Assembly (NCBI GenBank): GCA_003478355.1
Contig: QUFC01000037.1
Location: forward strand, 1 to 44,348
Length of the DNA: 44,348 nucleotides
Reading direction: 5' to 3'
Source of the DNA: Lachnospiraceae bacterium AM48-27BH
Lineage (GTDB): Bacteria > Bacillota > Clostridia > Lachnospirales > Lachnospiraceae
Below, in pieces: positions 16,139 through 24,980 of this stretch. The stretch's first letter is position 1. Each line of letters starts with the position of its first letter. The notes under the pieces are model-generated. The model worked only from the letters and a program-made list of their open reading frames with translations, was not told the origin of the DNA and did no database searches. The position numbers and the translations under genes were made by a program.

Positions 16139-17680
16139 ATGAGCGATTTCTTCCGCAAGCACTCCATGATCACTGGAACTTTACTTCTGACTGCGGCTGG
16201 ATTTGCCGTCCGGATCCTTGGATTTTTTTATCGGATCTTTTTATCCCGCACCATCGGGGCGGAGGGACTGGGGCTTTACAATCTGGTACATCCTCTCTAC
16301 GGTATCTGCTTTGCACTCTGCGCCGGTTCCATCCAGACTGCCATTTCCCGCTGCATCGCGGCCAATCTGTCCCGCCGGAAGCTGTTTCTCCGCACCGGAC
16401 TGATGATCTCCCTTTCCATCGCTGTGATTTTAGCCATGATCCTGTCTGCCGGTTCCCAGTTTCTGGCTGATCAGATTCTGCTGGAGAGCCGCTGTGGGGA
16501 ATTTCTTCGTCTGATGGCACTGTCTATTCCATTTTCAGCCATCCACGCCTGCGTCAATGGCTACTATTATGGTATGCAGCGGACCAGAGTTCCGGCCGCG
16601 TCCCAGATCACAGAACAGCTGATCCGTATGGGCGTTGTCTTTCTCCTGGTCCTGTTTTTCCAGGCAGAGCAAATCCCCATTACCACGGAACTGGCCGTTC
16701 TGGGACACCTGGCTGGAGAAGCCGGTTCCTGCTTTTACGCAGCGCTCACCTTTCTGATCTTCGACCATACTGTTTCCTCACTGTGTCTGCCGCTCACCTC
16801 ACCGATCGTCCTCTCCACGCTCTGCGCAGGCCGTGAACTGATGTCCATGGCTCTCCCTCTCATGGGAAACCGCCTGGTCTTAAACCTGCTCTCCAGTGCA
16901 GAGGCCATCTGGATTCCCAGCCGTCTGGTCCTCTCCGGTCTTACTTCCAGGGAAGCTTTTGAGCTCTACGGTGTTCTGACAGGAATGGCACTTCCCTTTA
17001 TCTTTTTTCCATCTGCCATTACCAATTCCATGGCAGTGATCCTGCTGCCTGCAGTGGCAGGGGCCCAGGCGGACGGACGGGAACATCACATCAGGGAAGC
17101 TGTCCTGACTTCCCTCCGCTACAGCCTGTACATGGGAATCCTGTGCATCGGTGTCTTTACCTGCTTTGGGGATTTCCTGGGAAATATCGTGTTCCATGAA
17201 TCTTCCGCTGGATATTTCATGAAGGTTCTGGCCTGGCTTTGTCCTTTTCTCTACCTGGCTACTACCACAGGAAGTATCTTAAATGGTCTTGGAAAGACCA
17301 GCGCTGTATTTTTACAAAATACCGCCGCCTTAAGCCTCCGCCTGGCCTTTGTATTTTTCGGCATTCCCCGGTTTGGCATCCACGGCTGTCTATGGGGGAT
17401 GTTAGCCAGCGAACTCTTTCTGTCTGCCATGCATCTGTATACATTAAAAGGGCTGGTTTCTTTTTCTATCCAGCCATGGGATATGATTCTGAAACCAACC
17501 CTTTATTTACTGATTTCTGTGGGAATCTGCCGCTACGCCCTGCCATCTGTTTCCTGGTTTCACAGATTTCCGGCCTTTTTCACAGTCCTGATCCAGATTT
17601 TCCTGCTTCCTTCCTGCTACATCGGCTTGCTGGCCCTGTCCCATTTTTCCAGGCAAAGGACCGCCGCACTTAATTCATAG
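16139..17680 (+). CDS. Oligosaccharide flippase, SpoVB/MOP family
   Basis: A 513-residue membrane protein with about 14 spans of the MOP/MATE-like exporter superfamily, closest by eye to stage V sporulation protein B. It starts MSDFFRKHSMITGTLLLTAAG and has the family signature GAEGLGLYNLVHPLYGI near residues 40-56. Such proteins flip lipid-linked wall or polysaccharide precursors across the membrane; SpoVB itself serves spore cortex synthesis. Which substrate applies here is unknown. A GAGG site lies 9 bases before the ATG. It is divergent from nifS and overlaps the ctpA gene tail to tail by 11 bp. It is GC-richer by eye than its neighbours. Confidence 0.85.
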   Translation: MSDFFRKHSMITGTLLLTAAGFAVRILGFFYRIFLSRTIGAEGLGLYNLVHPLYGICFALCAGSIQTAISRCIAANLSRRKLFLRTGLMISLSIAVILAMILSAGSQFLADQILLESRCGEFLRLMALSIPFSAIHACVNGYYYGMQRTRVPAASQITEQLIRMGVVFLLVLFFQAEQIPITTELAVLGHLAGEAGSCFYAALTFLIFDHTVSSLCLPLTSPIVLSTLCAGRELMSMALPLMGNRLVLNLLSSAEAIWIPSRLVLSGLTSREAFELYGVLTGMALPFIFFPSAITNSMAVILLPAVAGAQADGREHHIREAVLTSLRYSLYMGILCIGVFTCFGDFLGNIVFHESSAGYFMKVLAWLCPFLYLATTTGSILNGLGKTSAVFLQNTAALSLRLAFVFFGIPRFGIHGCLWGMLASELFLSAMHLYTLKGLVSFSIQPWDMILKPTLYLLISVGICRYALPSVSWFHRFPAFFTVLIQIFLLPSCYIGLLALSHFSRQRTAALNS

Positions 17681-19004
17681 CTTCAATCGCCGCCTGCAGC
17701 TGATTATCCTCAGACAACTCCACAACGGCTTTCTTCTGCAGCTCCTCATCCATCTCAACTACCACATCCGGCTCCAGGCCCTTTCCATGAAGGTCAAATC
17801 CGTTCGGGGTATAATAATGGGCAGTTGTCAGCTTGATCGCTGTACCGTCTCCCAATGGAATCAGATTCTGGACAATACCTTTGCCAAACGTAGTGGTTCC
17901 AACCACAATTCCCGCATCATAATCCATGACTGCACCGGTAAATACCTCGGAAGCGCTGGCAGAATTGCCATTGACCAGAACTGCCAGCGGAACATCCAGC
18001 TCATGGTCATCTTCCTTTGGATAACGGCTGTCACGGCTTCCATCGTCACTTTCTCTCTGGATCTTTCCATCCTTGCAGAAATACCGGTCTCCTTCGCCAT
18101 TTTTATCTGCAGTATAGACTAACATACCGTCCAGCTTGTCCTCTGGAAGCACGTAAGCTAACATCTCTACTGCCGTATCCAGAACGCCGCCTGGGTTATT
18201 TCTCAGGTCGATCACCAGTTTTTCCATGCCCTGATCTTCCAGATCATCAATGGCATCTTCAAATTGTTTCGCGGTCACCTCATCAAACTGGGTGACATAA
18301 ATGTAACCCACCTGATTTTCCAGCATCTGATACTCTACCGTTGGAACCTCGATGGAACGGCGTTCCACATGAAGCGGTGTTTCCTCTGCATTTTCACCAC
18401 GAAGAACGGTGATATCTACATAAGTACCTTCCTCACCGCGGATATTTTCTTTTACCACCAGGTCCAGATCTTTGCCTGTGACCGCTTCACCATCTACCTG
18501 GTACAGGATATCCCCCGGAAGCATACCGGCTTCAAAAGCAGGAGAATTGGCGAATACCTTGATCGCCGTGATGATTCCAGTGGTCCGGTTCTGCTGTACC
18601 ATCACACCGATCCCACAATATTCACCACTTGTGCTCTCCATCAGGGACTGATACTGCTCCGCATTGTAATACACGGAATATGGATCATCCAGGCCATACA
18701 TCAGGCCAGTATAAATGCCGTCTTCCACCTTCTCGGTGTCTTCATCAAACAGGAAATACTGGTCGATGATCCCCTGGATATACTTCATTTTGGATGAAAT
18801 AAATTCCAGATTCAGTTCCTTATTCTCTCCGTCTTTTCCATCGCCCTGTACCTGCTCTACCTGGGCCCGGTTGTCAATAACTGCTCTTCCGATCAGGAAA
18901 ATCCCAGATGAGACGCCTACGATGATCAATCCGGCAAATGCCATGACCAAAGCGCCTACCAGCACGCCTTTCCAAAATTTATTTTTCTCTTCTCGATTGT
19001 CCAT
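17670..19004 (-). CDS. ctpA: S41 carboxy-terminal processing protease, CtpA-like
   Basis: A 444-residue membrane-anchored protease. One N-terminal span (about 15-40) is followed by an external part with a PDZ domain (about 120-205, GIGVMVQQ to ITVLRGE) and the S41 peptidase domain. The catalytic dyad is Ser350 (GNSASASE) and Lys375 (TTFGKGIVQ), 25 residues apart as in E. coli Prc. It trims exported proteins at their C-termini. It lies downstream of ftsE-ftsX, the usual neighbourhood in Lachnospiraceae, but a 277-bp gap separates them. Its stop overlaps the convergent flippase gene. Confidence 0.93.
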   Translation of the reverse strand: MDNREEKNKFWKGVLVGALVMAFAGLIIVGVSSGIFLIGRAVIDNRAQVEQVQGDGKDGENKELNLEFISSKMKYIQGIIDQYFLFDEDTEKVEDGIYTGLMYGLDDPYSVYYNAEQYQSLMESTSGEYCGIGVMVQQNRTTGIITAIKVFANSPAFEAGMLPGDILYQVDGEAVTGKDLDLVVKENIRGEEGTYVDITVLRGENAEETPLHVERRSIEVPTVEYQMLENQVGYIYVTQFDEVTAKQFEDAIDDLEDQGMEKLVIDLRNNPGGVLDTAVEMLAYVLPEDKLDGMLVYTADKNGEGDRYFCKDGKIQRESDDGSRDSRYPKEDDHELDVPLAVLVNGNSASASEVFTGAVMDYDAGIVVGTTTFGKGIVQNLIPLGDGTAIKLTTAHYYTPNGFDLHGKGLEPDVVVEMDEELQKKAVVELSEDNQLQAAIEAMN

Positions 19005-19281
19005 GTTACTCTCCTCTCAACGCCTCTACCGGCCTCCAAAGCCAGAGGTAATCCATCCACTGGAAGGACACGGTCAGATAACCTTAATGTTCCCGATGTT
19101 GGCCGTATTATACGTTTTTCCGGCTGCCGCAGCTGCTTTTTTTGTCCCACGGTTCCGTTCTACGCATGCCCGTAAAAACCTTCCAGTTAAATCGTCTTTC
19201 ATGGAAAATGCCGCCATACCACGCTGTCCAAACAAACTCAGGCAGCCAGGCACTGACGGCATCTCAAAATGAAAGAAATTT
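19005..19281. other. 277-bp gap between ftsX and ctpA with a possible ctpA promoter
   Basis: No convincing gene lies here. A TATAAT -10 box (19108-19113, minus strand) lies within a near-palindrome CGTATAATACG (19106-19116), about 100 bp before ctpA, but its -35 is poor. Short frames such as 19074-19262 lack a ribosome site or any recognisable domain. In relatives a peptidase M23/EnvC-like gene often lies at this place. Confidence 0.4.
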
Positions 19282-20190
19282 TTATACCTTCAAATGCTTG
19301 CGAATGGTAAAGAAACTTGCAAAAAATCCAATTCCAAGCCCCAGAAGCATCGCTGCTCCCGCCATATATGGAAAAATCTGGTGCAGTGGAAGGAACTGGA
19401 AGATTCCTGACAGGATCTGGAATTTCTCCGCCACAAATCCGATACACTGCTGATAAATATAGGACATGAAGCTCAGCGGAATGATCGCTCCCAACAGGCC
19501 GATCACCATACCTTCTACCACAAATGGCGCACGGATCATGTAATTAGTCGCTCCAATATAGCGCATGATCTCATTCTCACTCTTACGAAAGGCTGCAGCT
19601 ACATTAATGGTGTTACTGATCAGGAACACCGATACCGCCAGCAGCACACCGATAATAACCACTGACAGGATACCAACCATTGTGTTAAAGCTGCTTAAAC
19701 CAGCTGCTGCGCTGTTGGAATAGTTCACTCTCCGTATCCCATCCAGATTCTGCAGATACAGTACAAACTCATTCTGTTTGGAAATATCCTTCAAAAAGAT
19801 CTGGTAAGACGCATCACCTGCCAATGGATTATCATCTGCAAATCCATCTGCCAGCTCTTCCATCCCTTTAAAATAATCATTTTTAAAGCTTTCCCATGCC
19901 TCTTCTCCGGAAGTAAACTCCATCCTGTCTACCTCTGGCCGTTCCGCGATCTTTTTTCCGATGGCTTTCATCTCATCTTCCGACATACCCTCATCAAAGA
20001 AAATAGTGACTCCAACGGTACTTTCCACATTCTTGACCACATGCTGTACATTGGTCATAATTCCAAAAAACATACAAAACAAAAAAATACATGCAGAGAT
20101 CGTCGCCACTGACGCAAGAGAAAACCAGATATTTCTGCATATATTAATAATACCCTGTTTCAGGCAATACCAAAACGTACTAATTCTCAT
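19282..20190 (-). CDS. ftsX: Cell division permease-like protein FtsX
   Basis: A 302-residue membrane protein with four spans: one near residues 22-45, an extracellular loop of about 120 residues, then three spans from about 170 on (MVGILSVVIIGVLLAVSVFLI). The charged segment FRKSENEIMRYIGATNYMIRAPFVVEG between spans is typical of FtsX. With the FtsE ATPase it forms the FtsEX complex, which switches on peptidoglycan hydrolases during division. It starts inside the end of ftsE (11-bp overlap), with GGCGGAGAG before the ATG. The length is normal. Confidence 0.94.
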   Translation of the reverse strand: MRISTFWYCLKQGIINICRNIWFSLASVATISACIFLFCMFFGIMTNVQHVVKNVESTVGVTIFFDEGMSEDEMKAIGKKIAERPEVDRMEFTSGEEAWESFKNDYFKGMEELADGFADDNPLAGDASYQIFLKDISKQNEFVLYLQNLDGIRRVNYSNSAAAGLSSFNTMVGILSVVIIGVLLAVSVFLISNTINVAAAFRKSENEIMRYIGATNYMIRAPFVVEGMVIGLLGAIIPLSFMSYIYQQCIGFVAEKFQILSGIFQFLPLHQIFPYMAGAAMLLGLGIGFFASFFTIRKHLKV

Positions 20191-20865
20191 CTGACTCTCC
20201 GCCTCTTATCTCATCACTGATGACGCATCCGCGCTCCATGGTGATAACTCTCTTATGCATTCTTGCCACAATCTCCTCACTGTGGGTAACTACCACAACC
20301 GTAGTCCCCATGCGGTTGATCTCCTCCAGAAGCCGCATGATCTCATCGGCATTCTGACTGTCCAGGTTACCAGTCGGCTCATCAGCCAACAGTACCTCTG
20401 GACGGTTGATCAGCGCTCTTGCAATGGCAACACGCTGCTGTTCACCACCGGAAAGCTGCTGCGGAAACATCTTATACTTTGCGGACAGTCCAACCATCTG
20501 AAGCATGGCCGGAACCGACTCCTTGATCCGTCTGGTAGATACGCCGATGACTCTCTGGCAAATGCCACATTCTCATAGACGGTACGGTCCCTTAACAGAC
20601 GGAAATCCTGGAACACCATGCCAAGTCTTCTGCGATACTTCGGTACATAATGTCTCGGCATCTTTCCAAGATTCATGTCATTAACTACAATTTTACCGGA
20701 AGTAGGCTCTACTTCCTTCAGCAACAGTTTCATCAGCGTAGATTTACCAGAGCCGCTGCGTCCCATAATGAACACAAACTCTCCATCTCCGATGGTGATG
20801 CTGACATTCCGCAGAGCCTTATTGCCAGTCTCATAAGTTTTACATACATTTGAAATCTCTATCAT
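20180..20865 (-). pseudogene. ftsE: Cell division ATPase FtsE, single-base frameshift
   Basis: Two frames together make a complete FtsE of about 228 residues. The first gives Walker A GRSGSGKS (35-42), Gln86 and ends correctly at TVYENVAFA (103). The second gives RVIGVSTRRIKESVPAML, the signature LSGGEQQR, Walker [14 protein letters not shown] and the switch histidine. At the joint, GCC is followed directly by AGAGAGTC (near 20556). Restoring one base, for example a C to give GCC CAG AGA, reads Gln-Arg-Val as in other FtsE. Every motif is intact, so the break is either very recent or a sequencing error. It lies 17 bp after the CdaR-like gene and overlaps ftsX by 11 bp. Confidence 0.9.
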
Positions 20866-20882
20866 TGTAACTCCCTGGTTCC

Positions 20883-21971
20883 TTAAAAATCAGAATTCTC
20901 CATATATTTCATATATTTTACTACCATAAGAGCAATCTTAAATGTAATCGCATCCTCAAAGACACGCAGATCCAGCCCTGTGCTCTTCTGCAGCTTATCC
21001 AGCCGGTATACCAGGGTATTTCTGTGAATATAAAGCTGTCTGGATGTCTCGGAGACATTCAGGCTGTTCTCAAAGAACTTGTTGATGGTAGTCAGAGTCT
21101 CTTCGTCAAACTCATCCGGGGACTTGCCATCGAAGATCTCCTTAATAAACATCTTACATAACGGGATCGGCAGCTGATAGATCAGACGTCCGATTCCCAG
21201 GCGATTATAGGCCACTACATTCTTATCGCTGTAGAAGATCTTGCCTACATCCAGCGCCATCTTCGCTTCCTTGTAGGAACGGGATACTTCCTTGATCTCA
21301 CCAACCACCGTACCAAATGCCACATGCACCTTGGTCATGGCCTCTGTATTTAACATATCCAGGATCGTGTTGGCAGTCTTCTCCAGATCCTCATAGGTCT
21401 CGCCCGGTTTTACTTCCTTCACCAGAATGATGTTCTTCTCATCCACAGCGGTGATAAAGTCCTTGGTCTTTCCTGCAAAAATGCTTCTGACCGTCTCTAA
21501 TGCGTTGGTATCTTTTTCATACTTGGTTTCAATGATATAAACCACACGCTTCACACTGGTCTCAATATGCAGTTTCTTCGCCCGGTTGTAGATATCCACC
21601 AGAAGAAGGTTATCCAGCAGAAGGTTTTTGATGAAGTTATCCTTATCAAAACGTTCCTTGTAAGCCACCAGCAGATTCTGGATCTGGAATGCAGCCAGCT
21701 TACCAACCATATACACATCATCACTGCCACCCTTAGCCAGCAGGATATACTCTAACTGATGCTCGTCAAATACTTTGAAAAACTGGTATCCCTGAATCAC
21801 CTGACTGTCTGCTGGAGAATCCACAAACGCAAGGATCGAATTCTCATATTCCTCTGCATCCGGAAATGTTGTTGCCAGCACTTTTCCCTCGGTATCGCAA
21901 ACACAAAGATCAATTCTGGTGATTCCCTTTAAACCATCAATGGCGTTCTGGAGTATCTGATTTGAAATCAT
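20883..21971 (-). CDS. CdaR/PucR-family transcriptional regulator
   Basis: A 362-residue regulator of the sugar-diacid (CdaR) / PucR type. Residues 1-130 resemble the diacid-binding N-terminal domain, a middle GGDEF-like segment follows, and the C-terminal helix-turn-helix reads NVSETSRQLYIHRNTLVYRLDKLQ (about 308-331). The family controls carbohydrate or purine genes in response to a small ligand; the ligand here is unknown. It has a GGAGAG ribosome site. MsmK lies upstream behind its own terminator, and ftsE follows by 17 bp, so it may be co-transcribed with ftsEX. Confidence 0.82.
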   Translation of the reverse strand: MISNQILQNAIDGLKGITRIDLCVCDTEGKVLATTFPDAEEYENSILAFVDSPADSQVIQGYQFFKVFDEHQLEYILLAKGGSDDVYMVGKLAAFQIQNLLVAYKERFDKDNFIKNLLLDNLLLVDIYNRAKKLHIETSVKRVVYIIETKYEKDTNALETVRSIFAGKTKDFITAVDEKNIILVKEVKPGETYEDLEKTANTILDMLNTEAMTKVHVAFGTVVGEIKEVSRSYKEAKMALDVGKIFYSDKNVVAYNRLGIGRLIYQLPIPLCKMFIKEIFDGKSPDEFDEETLTTINKFFENSLNVSETSRQLYIHRNTLVYRLDKLQKSTGLDLRVFEDAITFKIALMVVKYMKYMENSDF

Positions 21972-22051
21972 AGCACACTCTCCTTTATTTTCACTTTATC
22001 GTAATCAAAATTCTTTTAAAGTTACCCTTATTTTATATTAAAGCAAAAATT

Positions 22052-22086
22052 AAAAAAAAGCAAGCAAGTATGACTACTTGCCTGCT
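22052..22086 (-). terminator. Terminator of msmK
   Basis: GCAAGCAAGTA (22060-22070) pairs with TACTTGCCTGC (22075-22085) with one mismatch around four bases, followed on the minus strand by a run of T (22052-22059). Confidence 0.9.
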
Positions 22087-22129
22087 TTTAATTCTTAAAA
22101 TATTATGTACTTTCACCAGTATCTGTCAA

Positions 22130-23242
22130 CTAGTTGCAGATGATCAGCTCAGTTTCTTTGTCGAATACATGAACTTTAGACATATCCAGAGCAATCTTAA
22201 CAACACTGCCAACTCTAGCGGTTGTACGTGGATTTACTCTTGCGATGAACTGTGCATCATCGATATCGAAGTATAAGTTAACCTCAGCACCTAACAGCTC
22301 ATATACACGGATAGTAGCTTCGATCACGCTCTTTGGAGAAGCCTGTAACCAAGCCTCGTCATCATGCAGATCCTCTGGACGGATACCGATGGTAACAGTC
22401 TTTCCTACATAACCTTTTTCTTTTACAATTTTTGCTTTCTCTGCTGGAAGAGTGATAGTATGTCCGCCAAATGTTAAAGTAACATCAGCGCCGCTTTCTT
22501 TCACATCAGCATCGATCATATTCATCTGAGGAGCTCCGATGAATCCTGCAACGAACTTGTTGCATGGTTTGTCATACAGATTCTGTGGAGAATCTACCTG
22601 CTGGATCACACCGTCTTTCATAACAACGATTCTGGTACCCAGTGTCATAGCCTCGGTCTGGTCATGTGTTACATAGATGATAGTTGCCTGCAGTCTCTGA
22701 TGTAATTTAGAGATCTCAACACGCATCTGGCCTCTCAGTTTTGCATCCAGGTTGGACAGAGGCTCATCCATCAGGAATACCTTAGGATTACGAACGATAG
22801 CACGTCCCATAGCAACTCGCTGTCTCTGACCACCAGACAGAGCCTTTGGTTTACGATCTAACAGATGCTCCAGATCCAGGATCTTAGCTGCTTCATGAAC
22901 CAGTTTATCGATCTCAGCCTTTGGAGTTTTTCTCAGTTTCAGACCAAATGCCATGTTGTCGTATACAGACATATGTGGATACAGAGCGTAGTTCTGGAAT
23001 ACCATTGCGATATCTCTGTCTTTTGGCTCTACATCATTAACCAGCTTGCCGTCGATATATAACTCACCAGAGGAGATATCCTCCAGACCTGCGATCATAC
23101 GAAGGGTTGTGGACTTACCACATCCAGATGGTCCTACGAAAATGATAAACTCTTTATCTGCAATCTCCAGATTAAAGTCTTTTACTGCAACGAATCCGTT
23201 TGGATAAGCTTTTGTAACGTTCTTCAGTGATAAACTAGCCAT
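22130..23242 (-). CDS. msmK: Shared sugar ABC transporter ATPase, MsmK/UgpC-like
   Basis: A 370-residue ATPase. It has Walker A GPSGCGKST (about 38-46), the signature LSGGQRQRV, Walker B VFLMDEPLSNLDAKLR and the conserved THDQTEAMTLG, then a C-terminal MalK-type regulatory domain (about 240-370). MsmK proteins energise several CUT1 sugar importers that lack their own ATPase, and the locus at 1.5-4.6 kb is one such. The ATG at 23242 has a perfect AGGAGG site; the longer frame starting 17 codons earlier does not. It stands alone between terminators, as expected of a shared subunit. Confidence 0.92.
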   Translation of the reverse strand: MASLSLKNVTKAYPNGFVAVKDFNLEIADKEFIIFVGPSGCGKSTTLRMIAGLEDISSGELYIDGKLVNDVEPKDRDIAMVFQNYALYPHMSVYDNMAFGLKLRKTPKAEIDKLVHEAAKILDLEHLLDRKPKALSGGQRQRVAMGRAIVRNPKVFLMDEPLSNLDAKLRGQMRVEISKLHQRLQATIIYVTHDQTEAMTLGTRIVVMKDGVIQQVDSPQNLYDKPCNKFVAGFIGAPQMNMIDADVKESGADVTLTFGGHTITLPAEKAKIVKEKGYVGKTVTIGIRPEDLHDDEAWLQASPKSVIEATIRVYELLGAEVNLYFDIDDAQFIARVNPRTTARVGSVVKIALDMSKVHVFDKETELIICN

Positions 23243-23466
23243 AATAGAAATCCTCCTGTTATTAAGATAATCTGAAAACCTGCCAATCCCCACAATCTCG
23301 GGTTTTCATATCTGTGCTCTTTATAGTACCTATCATACACGAAGGAGGATTATTTTGCCATATTGTAAATCACCAAAATAAATTTTTGATTTTGTCTAAT
23401 CTGTATATTGAATTTAAAAATTAATGGAAACGTCAAAGAACCCCTCTTTTTTCCCTCTTTTTTCTG

Positions 23467-24306
23467 TCAATATTCTATAAAGCCTTCTCCAAAGACTTCT
23501 CTTACATCACTCACAATGACGAAAGCCCCCGGATCGAATTCCCGGACAATCTCCCGGATCTTGACGATTTCCTTTGGAGCCACCACACAAAACAGGATTT
23601 TCCGCTCCTGTCCGGAGTACATGCCATTGCCGTCCAGACTGGTAACCCCACGCTCCATCCGTGTCATGATCGCATTGGCAATCTCCTGATAATGGTCAGA
23701 AATGATAAATGCCTGCTTGGAAAATTTCATTCCATCTAAGATCCCGTCAGAAATCTTCGATACACAGAAAATAGCGATCAGGGCATAAAGAGCATATTGG
23801 ACGCCAAATACCGCCGCACCGGCCAATACCACCATCCCATCTAACACCTGCATGATCTGGGCAATGGAGTACTGGCGCAGCTTTCTCTGAATAAGAGCTG
23901 CCAGCATATCAGTTCCTCCAGTAGTTGCCGAAAACATAAATACCAGTCCGGTGCCGATTCCCGATATGATTCCGCCGAATAGCGCCGCCAGAAAAATGTC
24001 ATCCATCAGAATATGTGCTTCCGGAATCACATATAAAGAAACGGACAGGGCGACTGTAGCCACCGCCGTCCGTTTGATAAATCCCCATCCTTTGATCTTC
24101 CATGCTGCAAGGAAAAGCGGGATATTGAGCACAGTATTGGTGACCCACAAAGGAACACGAGCCAGTTCCTTCATAATAATTGCCACGCCGGAAACGCCTC
24201 CTGTTACCAGATTCACAGGATCATACATATTTTTGATCGCAAATCCCATAATAAATGCGCCTATGATAATCATGGTATAATCCACCCATACCGGTCTCTT
24301 TTTCAT
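23467..24306 (-). CDS. YitT family membrane protein (DUF2179)
   Basis: A 279-residue protein with five or six spans (from about residue 10, MIIIGAFIMGFAIKNMY) and a soluble C-terminal DUF2179 domain (about 215-279). The motif NLVTGGVSGVAIIMKEL is typical of the YitT/YqfU family. Its biochemical role is not established. The ATG at 24306 has a GGAGG site; an in-frame ATG 12 codons earlier does not. It is last of four minus-strand genes that may form one transcript with the thioesterase, CvfB-like and methyltransferase genes. Confidence 0.9.
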   Translation of the reverse strand: MKKRPVWVDYTMIIIGAFIMGFAIKNMYDPVNLVTGGVSGVAIIMKELARVPLWVTNTVLNIPLFLAAWKIKGWGFIKRTAVATVALSVSLYVIPEAHILMDDIFLAALFGGIISGIGTGLVFMFSATTGGTDMLAALIQRKLRQYSIAQIMQVLDGMVVLAGAAVFGVQYALYALIAIFCVSKISDGILDGMKFSKQAFIISDHYQEIANAIMTRMERGVTSLDGNGMYSGQERKILFCVVAPKEIVKIREIVREFDPGAFVIVSDVREVFGEGFIEY

Positions 24307-24386
24307 ATTTAGTTTTCCTCCCGCCAATCCATATGCCTGCATTTCAAATCCCTAACATCCGCTGCCACCTTTTTCGCTGACCGCTC

Positions 24387-24971
24387 CTAACGTTTTCTTG
24401 CCAGCAGATTCACCCACACCGTATCCGGGTGGCTGGATCTGACATCATCTGTCTCCCAGACCTCCAGAATTTCAAACAGACCAGTCTTTTCCAGCATCGC
24501 TGTCAGACTTTCTGCAGTATAATCGCAAAAATATCTTTCTCCGCGGAATCCTTCTGTATCTCCTTTTTTTACCGAAATATATAAAATGCCATCACTGCAC
24601 AAAGCGTCATGGATTCTCCCCAAGATCTCCGGCATCTCATTTTTCGGAATATGGATCAGAGAACCGCATGCCCAGATTCCATCAAATACATCCTCAAACT
24701 CCATGTCTTCGAAATTCATCTGGAGTACATCTAAATCTGTATGGATCTCTGCCAGCTTGCACATCTCCTCCGATGCGTCAAGGGGAGTCACATCATATCC
24801 CAGATCATACATGGTCTTGGAATCCCTGCCTGAACCGCATCCCAGATCCAGGATCGTATCTCCCTCATTTAAAAGGGACAGAAATTTGTTCAGGATCTCA
24901 CTCATATCCACATCCACGGTATCTTCGTATATCTTTGCCGCATACTTGTTATAATATTCTATCGAGTCCAA
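24387..24971 (-). CDS. Class I SAM-dependent methyltransferase
   Basis: A 194-residue cytoplasmic methyltransferase with motif I ILDLGCGSGRDS (about residues 38-49), an acidic residue after DVTPLDASEEM, and post-I motif FDGIWACGSLIHIP. The substrate cannot be read from the sequence; small-molecule methylation is typical of this Methyltransf_11/25 class. It starts 9 bp after the CvfB-like gene, so the two are probably translated from one message. Confidence 0.85.
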   Translation of the reverse strand: MDSIEYYNKYAAKIYEDTVDVDMSEILNKFLSLLNEGDTILDLGCGSGRDSKTMYDLGYDVTPLDASEEMCKLAEIHTDLDVLQMNFEDMEFEDVFDGIWACGSLIHIPKNEMPEILGRIHDALCSDGILYISVKKGDTEGFRGERYFCDYTAESLTAMLEKTGLFEILEVWETDDVRSSHPDTVWVNLLARKR

Positions 24972-24980
24972 AATATCCTC

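Noticed and set aside
15664..16470. A 268-codon plus-strand frame over nifS and the flippase start
   Set aside because: It spans the nifS promoter and reads two real genes in wrong frames; its sequence is low in recognisable features.
20410..20580. Programmed frameshifting in ftsE
   Set aside because: There is no slippery heptamer or downstream structure at the joint, and ftsE is not known to use frameshifting; a lost base is simpler.
23408..23460. Tandem AAAAAAGAGGG repeat (two copies, minus strand)
   Set aside because: Two short copies in A-rich intergenic sequence are too little to call a repeat array or a regulatory site.
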